Assembly: GCA_900073065.1 (NCBI GenBank)
Contig: FJOG01000022.1
Location: 1,157,069-1,221,068, forward strand
DNA: 64,000 nt
Reading direction: 5' to 3'
DNA from: Phialocephala subalpina
Lineage: Eukaryota; Ascomycota; Leotiomycetes; Helotiales; Mollisiaceae
The position numbers and the translations under genes are program-made. Shown here in pieces: positions 33,997-46,029 of this stretch (within the stretch, counting starts at the first letter, position 1; every line of letters begins with the position of its first letter). A model generated the notes under the pieces. It was not told the DNA's origin. It saw only the letters and a list, made by a program, of their open reading frames with translations, and did no database searches.

Positions 33997-35138
33997 ATGT
34001 CTGGAATTATGAGAGCAATTGGTAGATCACGTTCTCCCGAATATGAAGCACTCTGACCATTCCAGATATCAAAGATGGCAAGGGGCCAATCTCGCACTTG
34101 TTCATGAATGCAGAGACAGCGAAGCCAGCACCAGCTTCATCCCAAGCATTGGTCAAAATCCACGCTTTCGGACTCAACCGAATGGACCTTATGCAAAGAG
34201 AAGGGTTATACAATGTCCCACCTCAGGCAGGCAAGACGCTCGGTGTTGAGTTCTCGGGCGTGGTTGAGGAACTAGGCGACGGCGATACAGCAGACTTCAA
34301 GGTCGGCGATGAGGTCTTTGGACTAGCATATGGAGGCAGTTACCCCAACCCAAATCTTGAACCGACACTGACCACAACTAGGCGCATATGCTGAATATCT
34401 AGTTTCCTCCACAAGAATGCTCATCCAAAAACCAAAAGAGCTCTCCTGGACAACAGCTGCTGGAATCCCCGAGGTAAGCCACTGGGCCGTATCAAAACCA
34501 AGCTAACCTCCCAGACCTGGATAACAGCGACCCAAGCACTCCACCTTGTCGGATGCTTCCGGCCCGGCAACAACGTCCTCTTCCACGCCGGCGCCTCCTC
34601 CGTCTCCATCGCCCTCATCCAACTCGCCAAAGCCGCAGGCGCAAATTACATATTCATAACCGCCGGCTCAGACGACAAAGTGCAATTCTGTGAAGAGCTA
34701 GGCGCAACACGAGGATTCAACTATCATGAAGATGACTGGGTGAAAGATATCTTGGATATGACGGATGGTCATGGAGTGGATGTCATTGTGGATGTTGTGG
34801 GCAAGAACTACTCGCAAAAGAATTTCGAGGTGGCGGCTATGGATGGGAGGATTGTGCAGTTGGCTAGTTTGAGTGGGTCGAAACTTGATGCGGGATTGGA
34901 CATTTTGTTGCTTGAGAATAAGAGGTTGAGATGGGAGGGGAGTAGATTGAGGAGTAGGGATCTGGACTACCAGAATAAGTTGCGCGATCTGTTAGTAGAG
35001 TTCGCGCTGCCTAAATTCGTGGATGGAACGCTTCAGGTTCCGATTGAGAAGGTGTTTGATTGGAAGGATATTCAAGAAGCGCATGCGTTGATGGAGAGCA
35101 ATCAGTCGAAGGGAAAGATTATTTGTGTTGTTGACTAG
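33997..35138 (+). CDS. zinc-independent quinone oxidoreductase / MDR-type alcohol dehydrogenase
   Basis: Four exons: 33997-34021, 34066-34338, 34382-34473 and 34515-35138 (introns 44, 43 and 41 nt), giving 337 residues. The first exon encodes only MSGIMRAI. The N-terminal GroES-like part has GLNRMDLMQREGLY and GVEFSGVVEELG, then the NADPH-binding Rossmann part with LFHAGASSVSIALIQLAKAAGA. The C-terminal half has GVDVIVDVVG and DGRIVQLASLSG. The family (TP53I3/PIG3-like) reduces quinones using NADPH. No zinc-binding cysteine pattern is seen. It is convergent with the D-xylose reductase gene, with 57 nt between stops. Confidence 0.88.
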
Positions 35139-35195
35139 TGAGTGAAAGCAATACGAGATACCTTAACGCCGATTTCAATTCCTGGCGTCGTGAGT

Positions 35196-36303
35196 CTAAG
35201 AGAAGATAGGGAGCGTTCCGAAGTACTGAAACGGTTAGAATGTCCTAGAACTAGATTGATTGTACGTACCACCCAAGGATCATTGAACCTTAAATGCTGA
35301 TCCAACCCACTAATTTGCTGTATTTCCTCCTCCGTAAGATCAAATCCTTTCGCATCCAAATTCTCGAGAAGCATCGGCACGGTATCTGCCTTGGGGATAA
35401 CAGCAATGTCTTGTTGTGTAGCCCATCTCAGTAGGACTTGTGGCGCAGACTTTCCATGAGCCTCACCAATCTTTTTGATGAGAGGATTCTGGAAGAGAGG
35501 AGGTGTCTTGACGGCAGTTGCGAGGTCCATCTCTACATACCCGGTAGCACCAAAGCTACTATAAGCCGTGACAGTAATTCCTTGTTGTTTGGCGAATGCC
35601 ATGAGTGGTGCCTGGACGAGATATGGGTGATGCTCAACCTGGAGAGTGGCCGGGCGGATCTTGGCGTAGCGGAGGAGATCGAGAAGTGACTGGACGTTGA
35701 AATTGCTGACGCCAATTGATCGAGTGAGACCGATGTCGACAAGATGCTCCATGGCTTCCCATGTTTCTCGGATGGTGGCGTTTGAGAGTTGGATATCTGT
35801 TGGGGTCTTTCCATCGTAGAACCATTCTGGTGGGTACCGAACCTCAGGATCGACATATCGCAGTGCGACGGCTGGACAAGTCAGTGACTGGGATTAAAAA
35901 TTGAGACAGGACTTACGGAAATGCATGATAAACAAGTCAAAGTACTCAAGTCCCCAGTCTTTCAATTGCCTTCGGCAAATAGGCTCAACGTTCTCTTTGT
36001 TGTGGAAGGTGTTCCAGAGCTTTGTGACAATGAACAATTCCTCTCGCTTGACAATACCCTCCTTGAGGGCTTTTGCAATGCCTTCGCCAGCCTCTTTTTC
36101 GTTTCCGTAGTCTGGATGGTTAACTTTGTCTTCAATCTAGGTCAAGAGAACTCACCACAAGCACCATCAAAAAGGCGGTATCCTGCCTTGATGGCATTGT
36201 AGACGTGTGTTGCGGTCTTGTCTTTGGGGATCTTCCATAGGCCGTGGCCTACGAGAGGCATCTTAGCGCCATTGTTCAATGTGAGGGTGTGGTTTGGCGA
36301 CAT
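35196..36303 (-). CDS. xyl1: D-xylose reductase (aldo-keto reductase family 2)
   Basis: Four exons: 36303-36156, 36111-35917, 35871-35270 and 35225-35196 (introns 44, 45 and 44 nt), giving 324 residues, the usual length. The last exon is only 30 nt (YFGTLPIFS). Catalytic tetrad: Asp and Tyr in LFDGACDYGNE, Lys in FIVTKLWN, His in FDLFIMHFP. It reduces xylose to xylitol in the first step of pentose use. The coenzyme motif is [14 protein letters not shown] (from about residue 273) where yeast enzymes have IPKSN...R: Ser, Asn and Arg are replaced by Ala, Asp and Met. This is expected to weaken binding of the NADPH phosphate. Other aldo-keto reductase substrates (glycerol, arabinose) remain possible. 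Confidence 0.88.
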
Positions 36304-38050
36304 ATTTGGTGAAGAATGGTTTGATTCTTGTTCTGAATTGCGGCTTTTGCTTTTGTATTCTTGATTCTGCTTTCTGAGTTGGGACTTCCTCTGAGGCGAG
36401 GCGTCCTTTTATGTCCTGCCATCTTCTCGCGGATAATTGGACTTTGCAAGTAATGGCGTGTTATGGGAAAGTGATGTGACTTGACGAAGAATAAGAAGCT
36501 CGTGGTCAGATCTTGGAAGATGCGGCCGGGTAAAGGTCTCAATCACGTGTGAATTTACCCGGAGGCTCACATACCTATGGAACAGAGACGCCACAGGTCT
36601 AGAAGAAATGCAAACATGGAAAGCATCTATCGGACCATGCTCATAAAGTACAATGACCTTATAAAGCTGGACTTTATGAGAAGTTGAGATGTTGACAAAC
36701 GTTGTAACAAAATTTCAGATCTCAGAAGTTGACTAGAGATTCTCAAGACTGACGAGGATTGTTTGATATCTGACTTGAACCTCAGCAATACTTACACTCT
36801 GAATGCTATACGATAGCCTCTAGGTGCGAGCCCGCAGCAGTGTCTTGCGCTGGGCTACGTGCAAGAACAGGAGGGACTTTCTCTTTGCTCGTGCCTTCAA
36901 AGGAGGGGCTGAGGTTTGGATGAATGCGGAGCTACCCCTCATCGTGGGCTCCGGTGGGCAAATTGGCAAACAATGGGCTCTGCTTAGGTGTCCGGCGGCC
37001 TGAGATTTCCCACAGAGGCAGACAAGCTGCGTTGAAAAGTGTGCTCTTGGTGGCGTGTTCCAACTGAATTTGGATGACGCGCTCCAATCAACTGAGAGAA
37101 ATTTTGCCAAATCATGAAACTGGACAAAATAGGAACAGCTGATGTTCGGAGAATGCTCGCAGATCATTTAAGATCTTATCTCATGCCACCGATGCCACTT
37201 GAACGGGTAGGTGTATTCGAATACCTCGAGTACGAAAATTCGTGGATCGTGTCGGAATACTGGTGGTACTGTTAAATACTGCGCATCTTTCATCGACAAA
37301 GACTGGCAGGACCTTCGCAGACTCGATGGGCATTCGTACTTCGAGTCTACGGTAGTTCTGAGGGTCAGTAAAGATGTTCGAGGTTGGATTGCGGAGAAGA
37401 GGAGTGGTACATGCTGGAGGTTGATACACCCTTGAGCTGACCCCAGCTTCCCTCAGGCCCGATCAATCGACTCGCGACCGGTTTCTATGCCAAAGAACGC
37501 CTGCGGTCAAGGCGTCGAGATATGCGTTGCGTTGTTAGACATTGGAGAGAAGAGGTTGAAGGTTGAGTACGCGATGTTGATGCTCGCAGATCCACTGAAG
37601 CCCCAACATTTTTAGCGCGTCTCGCCCTTGTCGTCGACTGGAAGCCTTTTTCAACGACAACTCACCATCAACAGCTTCAATTCTGCTCATCACAAGTCCA
37701 AGTGGATAACCAAATACGTTTTCTCTTTCACGAGAATTTCCATTGAGGCTCGCACCCGGATCTGGCTCGCATTCAAGATCTGGCACCAAACGTCGAAGGA
37801 TTTACGGGGCTGAAAGGTTCAATGCCGAGAGGTCGAGCAGTCTCTGTGCCCTGAAGTCGGCGGCAAGATACGTTGAACCCTGTTCTGTTCGTGGCTGAAG
37901 ATATTTGTATCAGATGACAATGCACTGCTGCGGCACTTTTCTTGAGACGAAACTCTATTATCTGCCCTTCGAACAACTGTGCTTCTCCATCTCTACCATG
38001 CTTCGTTCTCGTCCGATGACAGCCTCCGCACCTTCATTTTTGCCTCAATA
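36304..38050. other. intergenic, no supported gene
   Basis: About 1.75 kb with scattered short frames on both strands. No domain, repeat or RNA gene could be supported. Confidence 0.4.
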
Positions 38051-39011
38051 ATGACGACAAGTCGCTCCCCAGAGCTTGTGAATGGAATTCTCACGAGCTG
38101 GATACCCTTTACTACGCCCGGAACGGCGAACACGGCACCATGCTCGACTGCAATGTATGTTCTGGAAGGACGCCCTGATTTCATTGCCGTCTACGACCCA
38201 TGGTACGGACAACATGTAAATACTGCGTTACAATGTATGGCGAAAGAACAGACTACATGGTGGGATCAAACTGCTGCACCAGCGACGACATTTCTTCTCG
38301 GACCATTTGCATGTCCAACACAATTCACGACTGGAACGACGTCTGTCATCAACTCCGAGACCACGCTGGTGGGATGCTGTCCATCGTACGAATCTCCTAT
38401 CTCATGGGAGACTTTGACTGACGATTTCCAGAGGGTATGATTTCCAAGGCACGATAATGTCTGCTCTGTCCGCAACGCAATGTCTGAAGACCTTGACAAG
38501 TGGGCAAGTCATCACACCTCTCACCACCGCCGGAGTTGGATATACTACGACGACGATGACCATTGGCGCTGCTGGATATAGTCTGCACGGTGTGCAGGTC
38601 AATGGGTATATCTTCGCGGATGCGGTTGCGACTGGATCGTCGAGCACCTCGACATCGCCTACTGGCTCCTCACCAAGTTCTACAAACTCTGGGACATCCT
38701 CCCCTTCGAGTTCAGCATCTTCATCGGAACTCAGCATAGGGGCGAAAGCCGGGATTGGAATTGGAGTCGCGTTAGGTGTCATTGGCATTTGCTGTTTGAT
38801 CGGTGCCCTCTTGATCTTGAGGAGGAGGTCTGCAAGGACACCCGAGAAGGGAAACTTCGAACCAGTCCCTATATACAGCCCCGGATATCAAGGCGCCCCG
38901 GGTCTAGAAAACACATGGAAACCGCCGGAGGAGATGGCTGCTGCTCGATATGTTTCTGAAATGCCAGGTCAGACACAGTCGATACCACATTTTATTGAGA
39001 TAGGAACTTAA
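38051..39011 (+). CDS. Ser/Thr-rich single-span membrane protein of unknown function
   Basis: Two exons, 38051-38385 and 38432-39011, with a 46-nt intron, giving 304 residues. An N-terminal Cys-containing domain has YDPWYGQ, LGPFACP and GCCPSGYDF landmarks. A Ser/Thr-rich stalk follows (about 195-225), then one membrane helix (about 232-255, GIGIGVALGVIGICCLIGALLIL), then a basic anchor and a short Pro-rich cytoplasmic tail. This layout resembles fungal surface sensors with a stalk and one helix. No signal peptide is obvious after the chosen Met; the frame is open upstream to 37979, so the true start may be earlier or in another exon. Confidence 0.7.
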
Positions 39012-39403
39012 TTTGAGGGATCCCAATGCCAGAGCAATTTTGCATTGATTGATTTTGGGGATGGACTTGGGAGGCGTTGAATTCTATACCATCCCCAGTG
39101 AGGCATTTCTTGTAGAGTTGGTTTTCTGTTCGTTTCCTGCATATTTGAGCGTTCGTTAATTGTAGCATCTTCGTCCAAACTTGTTGTCCTGTTTCTCGTC
39201 TTCTGCTGCAATATTGAAACATATATTTATATATACCATTCGCAGTTTCTACTGCTTTTCTATTGGCTTCCACTTCTCAGCCAGCCACATTTGCCCCGCA
39301 GCCTGTCAGGCTGTGCCTGACTCATTGCTCAAGGCAACCACGCTCCCAGCTTTGAATCTGCAATCATCACCTACCTTCATATCAAGATGTCACCAGCCAG
39401 GTC
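39012..39403. other. intergenic
   Basis: 3' flank of the membrane protein gene and promoter of the HD-domain gene, with a C/T-rich stretch before the ATG. No gene seen. Confidence 0.45.
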
Positions 39404-40075
39404 ATGGATCGCTCAAGTTCATCAGTCGAGGATGACCTTCGATCTGTTTTTGCACATCTCATAACCTCCCTGAACGGCGACGAGCGAACCATCGAAAAGT
39501 GGACAGCCTCTCTCATCGCCAGATATTCGGAACCACAGCGAAAGTACCACACCACCTCGCACATCAACTCTATGCTGAGGTGTCTCTCTACCTCGAGCTC
39601 CCACTCCAACAATCCCACTGCCCTAAAGCTTTTCATTTTGTTCCACGACATTGTCTACGATCCTCAACGTCATGACAACGAGCTCCAAAGCATCGTCGTC
39701 TTCGAAACATTCGCTGATGAGCTCAGCATCCCCCAAGATATGCACAAGACAGTCGACAGGTATATCAAAGCGACCATATCGCATACGATCGACCCATCAG
39801 ATGAACCTGATGAAGATCTGAAGCTCTGCCTTGACTTTGATCTCGAGGTCTTGAGCCGAGAGGAAGCTGAATACAGACTGTATTCTTCTCAGATCCGAGA
39901 GGAGTATCGTCACTTTGGCGAGCAGGAATATGCGGAGGGGAGAGTGGCTGTTCTTGAGAAGTTTCTGGGACGGGAGAGGTTGTTCTTTACTGATGAGTTT
40001 TATGAGAAGTTTGAGGAGCGTGCGAGGCGGAATTTGCAATTTGAAATTAAAGAACTACGGGCAAAGTTGATCTAG
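39404..40075 (+). CDS. HD-superfamily metal-dependent phosphohydrolase-like protein
   Basis: Single exon, 223 residues. Motifs of the predicted HD phosphohydrolase group (COG4339-like): YSEPQRKYHTTSHI (the first His), FILFHDIVYDP (HD pair), DNELQS, and later LCLDFDLEVLSR with the last metal-binding Asp. The C-terminal part (FTDEFYEKFEERARRNLQFEI) is helical. In this family the HD residues bind a divalent metal and act on phosphate esters; the substrate is unknown. Confidence 0.8.
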   Translation: MDRSSSSVEDDLRSVFAHLITSLNGDERTIEKWTASLIARYSEPQRKYHTTSHINSMLRCLSTSSSHSNNPTALKLFILFHDIVYDPQRHDNELQSIVVFETFADELSIPQDMHKTVDRYIKATISHTIDPSDEPDEDLKLCLDFDLEVLSREEAEYRLYSSQIREEYRHFGEQEYAEGRVAVLEKFLGRERLFFTDEFYEKFEERARRNLQFEIKELRAKLI

Positions 40076-40780
40076 CAGTTGCTGATGAAATTGGCAGCAG
40101 AGTTCTAGGAAGAATCATAAACTTCCACGATTCTTACTGCGAACTTCTCTTGCGATTACTAATTCTCTTTCTCACGCATTGACGTGGGATGTCTTGGTGA
40201 TTACATGTCCCAGATTGAGGAGAGTGTCCGGTCTTTCCGGAGACACTGGTCTTTGAATTGAGAAAGAGCGGAAGAAGCGGGGAGGGCAGGGCATGGGCGG
40301 GAGTCTCAAACGCCAATTTCCCAACTTTCCTGATGCTTCTGAGCGGGAGGAGCGGAATCACGTGGCAGCGTACTTGCTGTCAGCTTCTTCTGCCAATGCG
40401 GCCGTCTCAGGTCCTGATTAGATAGATTTCATGTACGGAATAAAGACTGTCGTTGGTCCCTCAATGTACCTTGTCGCACCCAACTGCGAATGAATGTATC
40501 CCTCTCGTCAGCGCTAGGTCTCCTCGGCTAGTATTGCCCAATGTCAGCCCCCATACTGTCGGCAGGTATCGACTGCAAACCTCTAGGGTCGCAATTCTGT
40601 GCTACTATGGTTGGTTCGGGATAGCTACCAACCGAATGCGAACAGATTTCCGTCTACGGCTTCAAGACGTGCCGACGGCTTGTCAGCATGGGACGCTGAA
40701 ACTGTCAGCTTGGATGAGTATATAAAAGAGACTGTTCTCTAGAGTTGTTGAGGTGGAAGCAAGTCTTCCAATCATTCAGA
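40076..40780. other. intergenic
   Basis: No gene. The right end holds the TATA box and leader of the FAD-oxidase gene. Confidence 0.45.
40718..40727 (+). promoter_or_regulatory. TATA box of the FAD-oxidase gene
   Basis: A GTATATAAAA motif about 60 nt upstream of the ATG at 40781, at normal spacing for a fungal core promoter. Confidence 0.55.
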
Positions 40781-42461
40781 ATGGCGTCCAACGTTCAGAT
40801 CGTCTCCAAGAAAGGAGTTGTCCTTGATGCAGCAGCACTTACACAACTCAAGACGTCGGTGAAGGGAGAGGTTGTTATCAAGGGTGAAGCAGCTAAGGAG
40901 AAATACCTCGCTGCAATCGACAGATTCAACAAAGCTGGTGTCGATGAAGCTGTTTGATGACCCCTCCAACTCTTTCTCAGCATCGCTGACATTTCAGGGA
41001 ATCATCGTCTACTGCGAGTCCGAACAAGATGTAGCGGCATGTCTGAAGTTCGTCCAGCAATGGGGTCTCGAGGTCGTGATAGCTTGTGGTAGACACAGCT
41101 ACTACAAGGCGTCAACAACAAAGGGTGGATTAGTGATCGGTGGGTAATACCGCGCTCCCAGACTTCAATCGCTGACGTGCCAGATCTTGCTAAGATGAAG
41201 AAGGTTACAATTGACAAGGAAGGAATGAAGATTACTGCTCAAGGTGGATGCCAAGCGGCTGATTTGGAGATTCCTCTTCAAGGCATGGCTTTCTGACTTT
41301 CTTGAAACAAGAATTTGCGGTTTGTAGCTGACATGTTACAGAGCAGGGACTTTCTGTCGTGATGGGAGCAGCAAACGACACTGGTATGTTGCAGTGGCCC
41401 TCTTGATTCCATTCTAATAGCCCAGGTATCGGAGGCCTCACTCTTGGAGGCGGATCAGGATTCCTGTCAGGTCAATATGGCCTGGTAATCGACAATCTTC
41501 TCGCAGCCAGAATTGTCATTGCGGATGGCAGTGTTCTAGAAGCCTCTGAAAAGAAGAACCCAGATCTCTTCTGGGGAATTCGAGGAGGAGGTTCCAACTT
41601 TGGAGTCGTGACAGAGTTCACATTCAAGATCCACAAACAAGGGCCAGTATTCTTGTACGTGCTTCTCCTACCCCTCAACTTCAGAAGGAACCTACTCACC
41701 GAATCAGTGGTCCTCTCATCTTCACCCCTGACAAGATCCGGCCATTCCTCGAGCTAGCTGAACCCATGCGTCAAGCAGCCGAAGCAAGTGGCGGCAAACT
41801 CGCCATATTCATGGCTTTCACTAAAGCCCCTGGAATGCCAAGCGTTCACCCCCTCGGTGTCATCTTCTACGACGGCCCGGAAGAAGAAGCTCGCAAGCTC
41901 ACGGCACCACTCTTCGATCTTGGTCCTGTGATGGCGATGCTGGAAATGAAGAAGTATATCGAAGTCACCACTCCGTCTCCCTTGTTTACGGGTCCGCCAA
42001 CGCATCAACATTACTCCACGAGTAACGCTCCGTTGAACTTCCCGCTTGACATCCCTCTTCTGGAAGCGATGACCGGGGATCTGGATTTGTTCTTCAACAA
42101 GTATGGGGATAAAGTCGCACCGTCGAAGATCGCTATCGAGCTTCGGTCCTACGCCAAATCTTCTTCAGTCGATCCATCAGCTACAGCTTTGAGAGCGAGA
42201 GCTCCGACAATGATGATGGTTTTGGAGGGCCAACATGATGGCTCGACGCCAGAGGCAGATATTAGGGCCGAAGTCCAGAAGATCATTGGCAGAGCGAGAG
42301 CGAAGAGCGGAAGATTCATCAATGCGAATATTGGAGATGGTTCGGAGAAGGTGGCTGATATGTTTGGGGATAATTTTGAGAGATTGAGACAGGTCAAGAG
42401 GAAGTATGATCCGGGATTGGTGTTTAATAAGTGGTATCCGATTTCACCTGCTGAGGCTTGA
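40781..42461 (+). CDS. BBE-type FAD-linked oxidoreductase with one GC-AG intron
   Basis: Six exons: 40781-40951, 40998-41139, 41184-41282, 41342-41383, 41426-41654 and 41708-42461, giving 478 residues with every junction in frame. The FAD-binding (PCMH) fold shows [27 protein letters not shown] (His about 90, the usual covalent FAD site), [20 protein letters not shown] and [19 protein letters not shown]. The C-terminal BBE segment ends with [12 protein letters not shown]. Such enzymes oxidise sugars, alkaloid-like or polyketide substrates, often in secondary metabolism; no signal peptide is visible. The intron at 41283-41341 has a GC donor (AAG/GCATGG). No GT site nearby would keep the conserved [13 protein letters not shown] segment. 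Confidence 0.88.
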
Positions 42462-42797
42462 GGATGGTGAAGAGAGGACACAGGACATGAAAAGGCTAGA
42501 ACTAGAAGAATAGTATTTTAAGATTCCCCTATATCTATCCGCTTTCCTGATAATGTAGCTCTTTGAATAAATTCTCGACATCTTAGGTGGGGATCTGCCC
42601 CATTCTTGGGCACTGCTCCGTGTCCAGAGGGGTGTTGAGGTTCCAGCTAGTCCAAAAAATGCACCTGTGCGGATCGCAGAAGGAGTATCACCCGCCAGGT
42701 AACGAGGCCCATTCGAATCACGAAGTTGAACTGCGGCCTTGGAGATGCCTGCAATATTATCGACAAATTAAATGATGTCCGGCTAATACCAACGAGC
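42462..42797. other. intergenic between convergent units
   Basis: 3' flanks only. No gene seen. Confidence 0.4.
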
Positions 42798-44190
42798 TCA
42801 TGCCCTGCCATTATTTCGATCCCATACCCCAATCCTGGGTAGTGTCTGTAACATATCTCGGAATAATGCTTCGTATTTGTCGCCTAAAATAGCAAAACCA
42901 TATTTCTGGGTGTCGGTAGTGGATGGCGTATTGGGACCTTGTTGCTGCTCAGCCGAACTTTGGGAAAGGTTCGAGGAATTCTGTCGCGAGTCGGCATTCT
43001 GTCTTCCCAATCTCTCACTGAGCACAAAGTCATGCCCACTTCGTTCTCAGCGATCTTATCTGACCCTTGAAAACTTCTGCCATTGGCGTAAAAACCACAT
43101 GACTGTGCGACTTGTCTTGAAGTTGCTGATCCGGTGCTCTACAACATAGATCCAGCTTATCAACCTGGGGATATTCTTGTCTGAATAGCTCCTCAGCCAT
43201 TGCTTTGGAGCTTCATAATATTTAAAAATTGTATAATATACCATGAGAAACTGTAATATCAAGCTCAAGATCCCGATTATCAGGAGTGGTGAGAGAAACG
43301 AGCCTCCAACGCACAATGCGATTGTGGCTATCAGCCACATAAGACCAGTACGAATGGAGCGGGATAATCGAGAAGGTTTCAATTCATCTCCCCAAGTAGC
43401 GGCATTTTGGGGTCTCCGGTAGATAAAGCGATGCTTGTATTTGGGGCCTGCTCCAATGTAATTAAGCATTAGTACGTATAACCTTTGGAATGATTTGGAG
43501 CAGAACAAACCAAGCGTCAGTCTCATTTCCACGATGTGCACAGGTCGTATCCCGGGGATTGCGGTGCAAGGCTGGATGGACATGTCCCCTTTTGCATGAT
43601 TCACCCAGCGCTGAGTATACGAAAGTGGTCCTAGGTACTGTAAGTTATAGATACCTTTGCGAACACTATCAACTTGAAACGCTGGTCCAAGGTATCTAGC
43701 GCCGTCATAGTCCGTATCTACGGCAGTGACCGAGAGATGAAGGTAGACGCTAGTAGGCGTCTTGCTTCGTGTACTCAATGGCCATTGAGGTCTCGCATGC
43801 GGATGGACTCAGGCAAAGGTAAATGAGCAGGACAGAATTCTCCTTGATCTAGGGCCGGCAACTCTACGAGCAGGCCAAATGAACCATAAGAAATGTCCAA
43901 GTTAAGTCCATTGAGCTCAACCCGCACGGCATCCTCAAACACTGCCTTTGAAAGAGTTAATGATCTTGACGGGAAGGAATCAATGTGAGGTTTTGTGCCC
44001 AGATTGAGACTGGATTCGTATTTTGAGGCATCAAGCTGAATAAGTCCATCGGTAGGCGATTATTAGACAGTGGCATGGCTTGCATCTTTGCGGAATCGTC
44101 TGGGAATTTGCGAATGTCTGCGAGACTGAAATCGAGAAGGCTGCAAAGCCGTCAGTGTCTGGCCTCTCATCAGAAGTATCCTGCATCGTA
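42798..44190 (-). pseudogene. degraded or multi-exon gene for an unknown membrane protein
   Basis: Minus-strand frames that look like pieces of one protein follow each other. At about 44190-43800 there is acidic/hydrophobic sequence including LNLDISYGSFGLLVELPAL. The piece at 43778-43056 has a membrane region (LIATIALCVGGSFLSPLLI...) after YRRPQNAATWGDEL. The last piece, 43025-42798, is a Gln/Ser-rich tail. The frame changes near 43785 and 43045 have no convincing introns (the best candidate would be only 26 nt), so frameshifts are likely. I recognise no family. Confidence 0.4.
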
Positions 44191-44684
44191 GTATTCTAGA
44201 ATCTTTACTCTTGAAAAGCTATATCAATGCAATCTGGTACAGTGCAGGTAAAAGGCTAGCTAGGCGCGTTTAACAACAATTGGTCCTAGTTTGGGGTCCA
44301 AAATCGCGGGGTATATTTCGGCACCTTGGGCATGGTCACGAAATTAAGAGAATGCTCGATTGGAGTCCTTCGGCTGAGGACTACATTCTGCCTTGACTTA
44401 TTATTGCTTATGGGTTCTGTGTGCATAAATACAGGGCACCGCCCTCGATTCTTTGTTGACAGGCTAGTCAGTTGTGAATCTCTATCCGTCTGACTATGCA
44501 CATTTGGGGCTAGCAAAAGGTCGGGAATGCCGAGAGCGAGCTGTTTCAACCGATTTATAATGTAGTTTCAGAAACGTATGTTCACGATGGGATTCATGAG
44601 ATCCCAGGAACGCGGGAAAACACAGCCGTCACTGGAACTGTGAAAAAGTCTCCGCGCGTCATAAAGATGCTCCTTTTAATCACG
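44191..44684. other. no supported gene
   Basis: Contains a minus-strand open frame (44549-44286) without recognisable content. It may belong to either neighbouring relic. Confidence 0.3.
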
Positions 44685-45307
44685 CTACTTTGGTAGTCGT
44701 AATGGCTCTTTCGTCCACATCAACAACGTTGAATGGAATGCAGCTACTGCAAATCCTATCATAATCTTCATCTAAAGATTGTAACCTCTTCCAAAAATAA
44801 TCCTCACTTTCGCTTGAGTATCTGCAGGAAAGGAAGTAATGACACTGGTTGTTTCAAATACCGCGTTCACTTGCTCGACTGTCAACGTTTGCAACAAATC
44901 TGCCCTTATCGCTCGGTTCATGACATTGATCACAATGGCAAGCCCGAGCAATCCGCCCAACACCCTGAACTGAGTGATTGCCGATGAGGCGGTGGCTGCC
45001 CCGCGTCAGTTCAGTGTTCGTTAAGTTCTCGTAGTTCCGCATGCTTACCTAAATCTCTCTTCTTGACAACAATTGGAACAATAAGGATCAGCAGAGCATG
45101 GAAGCAACCGTTGCCTAATCCAGCAATGACCTGAAAAGCATATTGGGAAGGCCATATTGAAAATGATGTGGATGTCTTTGATAAACCAACTACTCCTATT
45201 GACTGTAAAATTCCGCCAACGAATAGAATGTAGAGAGTAATATTCGAGGGAGAGGTGGCGAAGTTCCATACGCGCTGCGGCAGACACTTTTCTGGGATAT
45301 GTATCAA
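44685..45307 (-). pseudogene. relic of an MFS transporter (C-terminal part only)
   Basis: The frame from 45307 reads ITLYILFVGGILQSIGVVGL, then YAFQVIAGLGNGCFHALLILIVPIVVKKRDL. A 5' GTAAGC donor and a CAG acceptor join this to ATASSAITQFRVLGGLLGLAIVINVMNR. It then ends in FGRGYNL followed by a TAG at 44774-44772, after which MKIMIGFAVAAFHSTLLMW continues in the same frame to 44685. The TAG replaces an expected CAG (Gln), a RIP-type change. The match is to the last five or six helices of fungal drug-efflux MFS proteins. The first half is absent upstream, so the gene is truncated and dead. Confidence 0.7.
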
Positions 45308-46029
45308 ATAAACCGCTCTGAGGAGTCGTCCTCAAATGTCGCTGAACAAAACTCCGACTACAAGAATCTTTTTGCACCTGTAAGCTCCTTGACAGACGGT
45401 GGTCTCTTGGTATCGGAAGCCTCAAGAAGAAGTTCTCGCGGATTCTAGGAGCCCCAAAGAAGATCATCGAGCTCAGTCATCACGTGAAGTCTAATGGAGT
45501 TGATTCGCTGGTGGCCGTTGAGTTGAGAAGTTGAGTAATTGGCTGGCGAGTTGGGTTGACGTTCGCAAGGAAGACTTCTTTCCGATAGCCAGAGTGGGGG
45601 AAAGAGTAGGCGTGGGGCGTGTGATGCAGGGTGATTACATTTCCCGAGGACCGATAGAACTTCTCCAAATTGCAAGCAACAAAACCGGTAACTTCAAATT
45701 CGACTCGTGGATAAATAGCAGAACAAAACAGCCTCCCCATTTCATTTGAAAACTGTACATCAAGGAACAATCTGCCTGCTCCTTGCAGAGTGCGAGAAGG
45801 CAATCGATATTGCTCGTGATCTGACCGGGATCGTGATGTCGCCTCACTTGAGGTTTCCGTGAGATCCGAGTCTCTAAGCCGCGAAGTGTTTATATTGCGA
45901 TAAAGCAATGGCATGGAGAGATTGGATTCTATGAGGTTATCGAACCTTCGAGGATGCGCATTCTACAATAAGGGAGAGAAGTTGGTCGAGGAGGATGTCA
46001 CTCTAAGGCGGTGTGTCACGGCAGAATAG
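45308..46029. other. no supported gene
   Basis: Upstream of the MFS relic, where its missing half would be expected. Open frames here do not resemble it. Confidence 0.35.
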
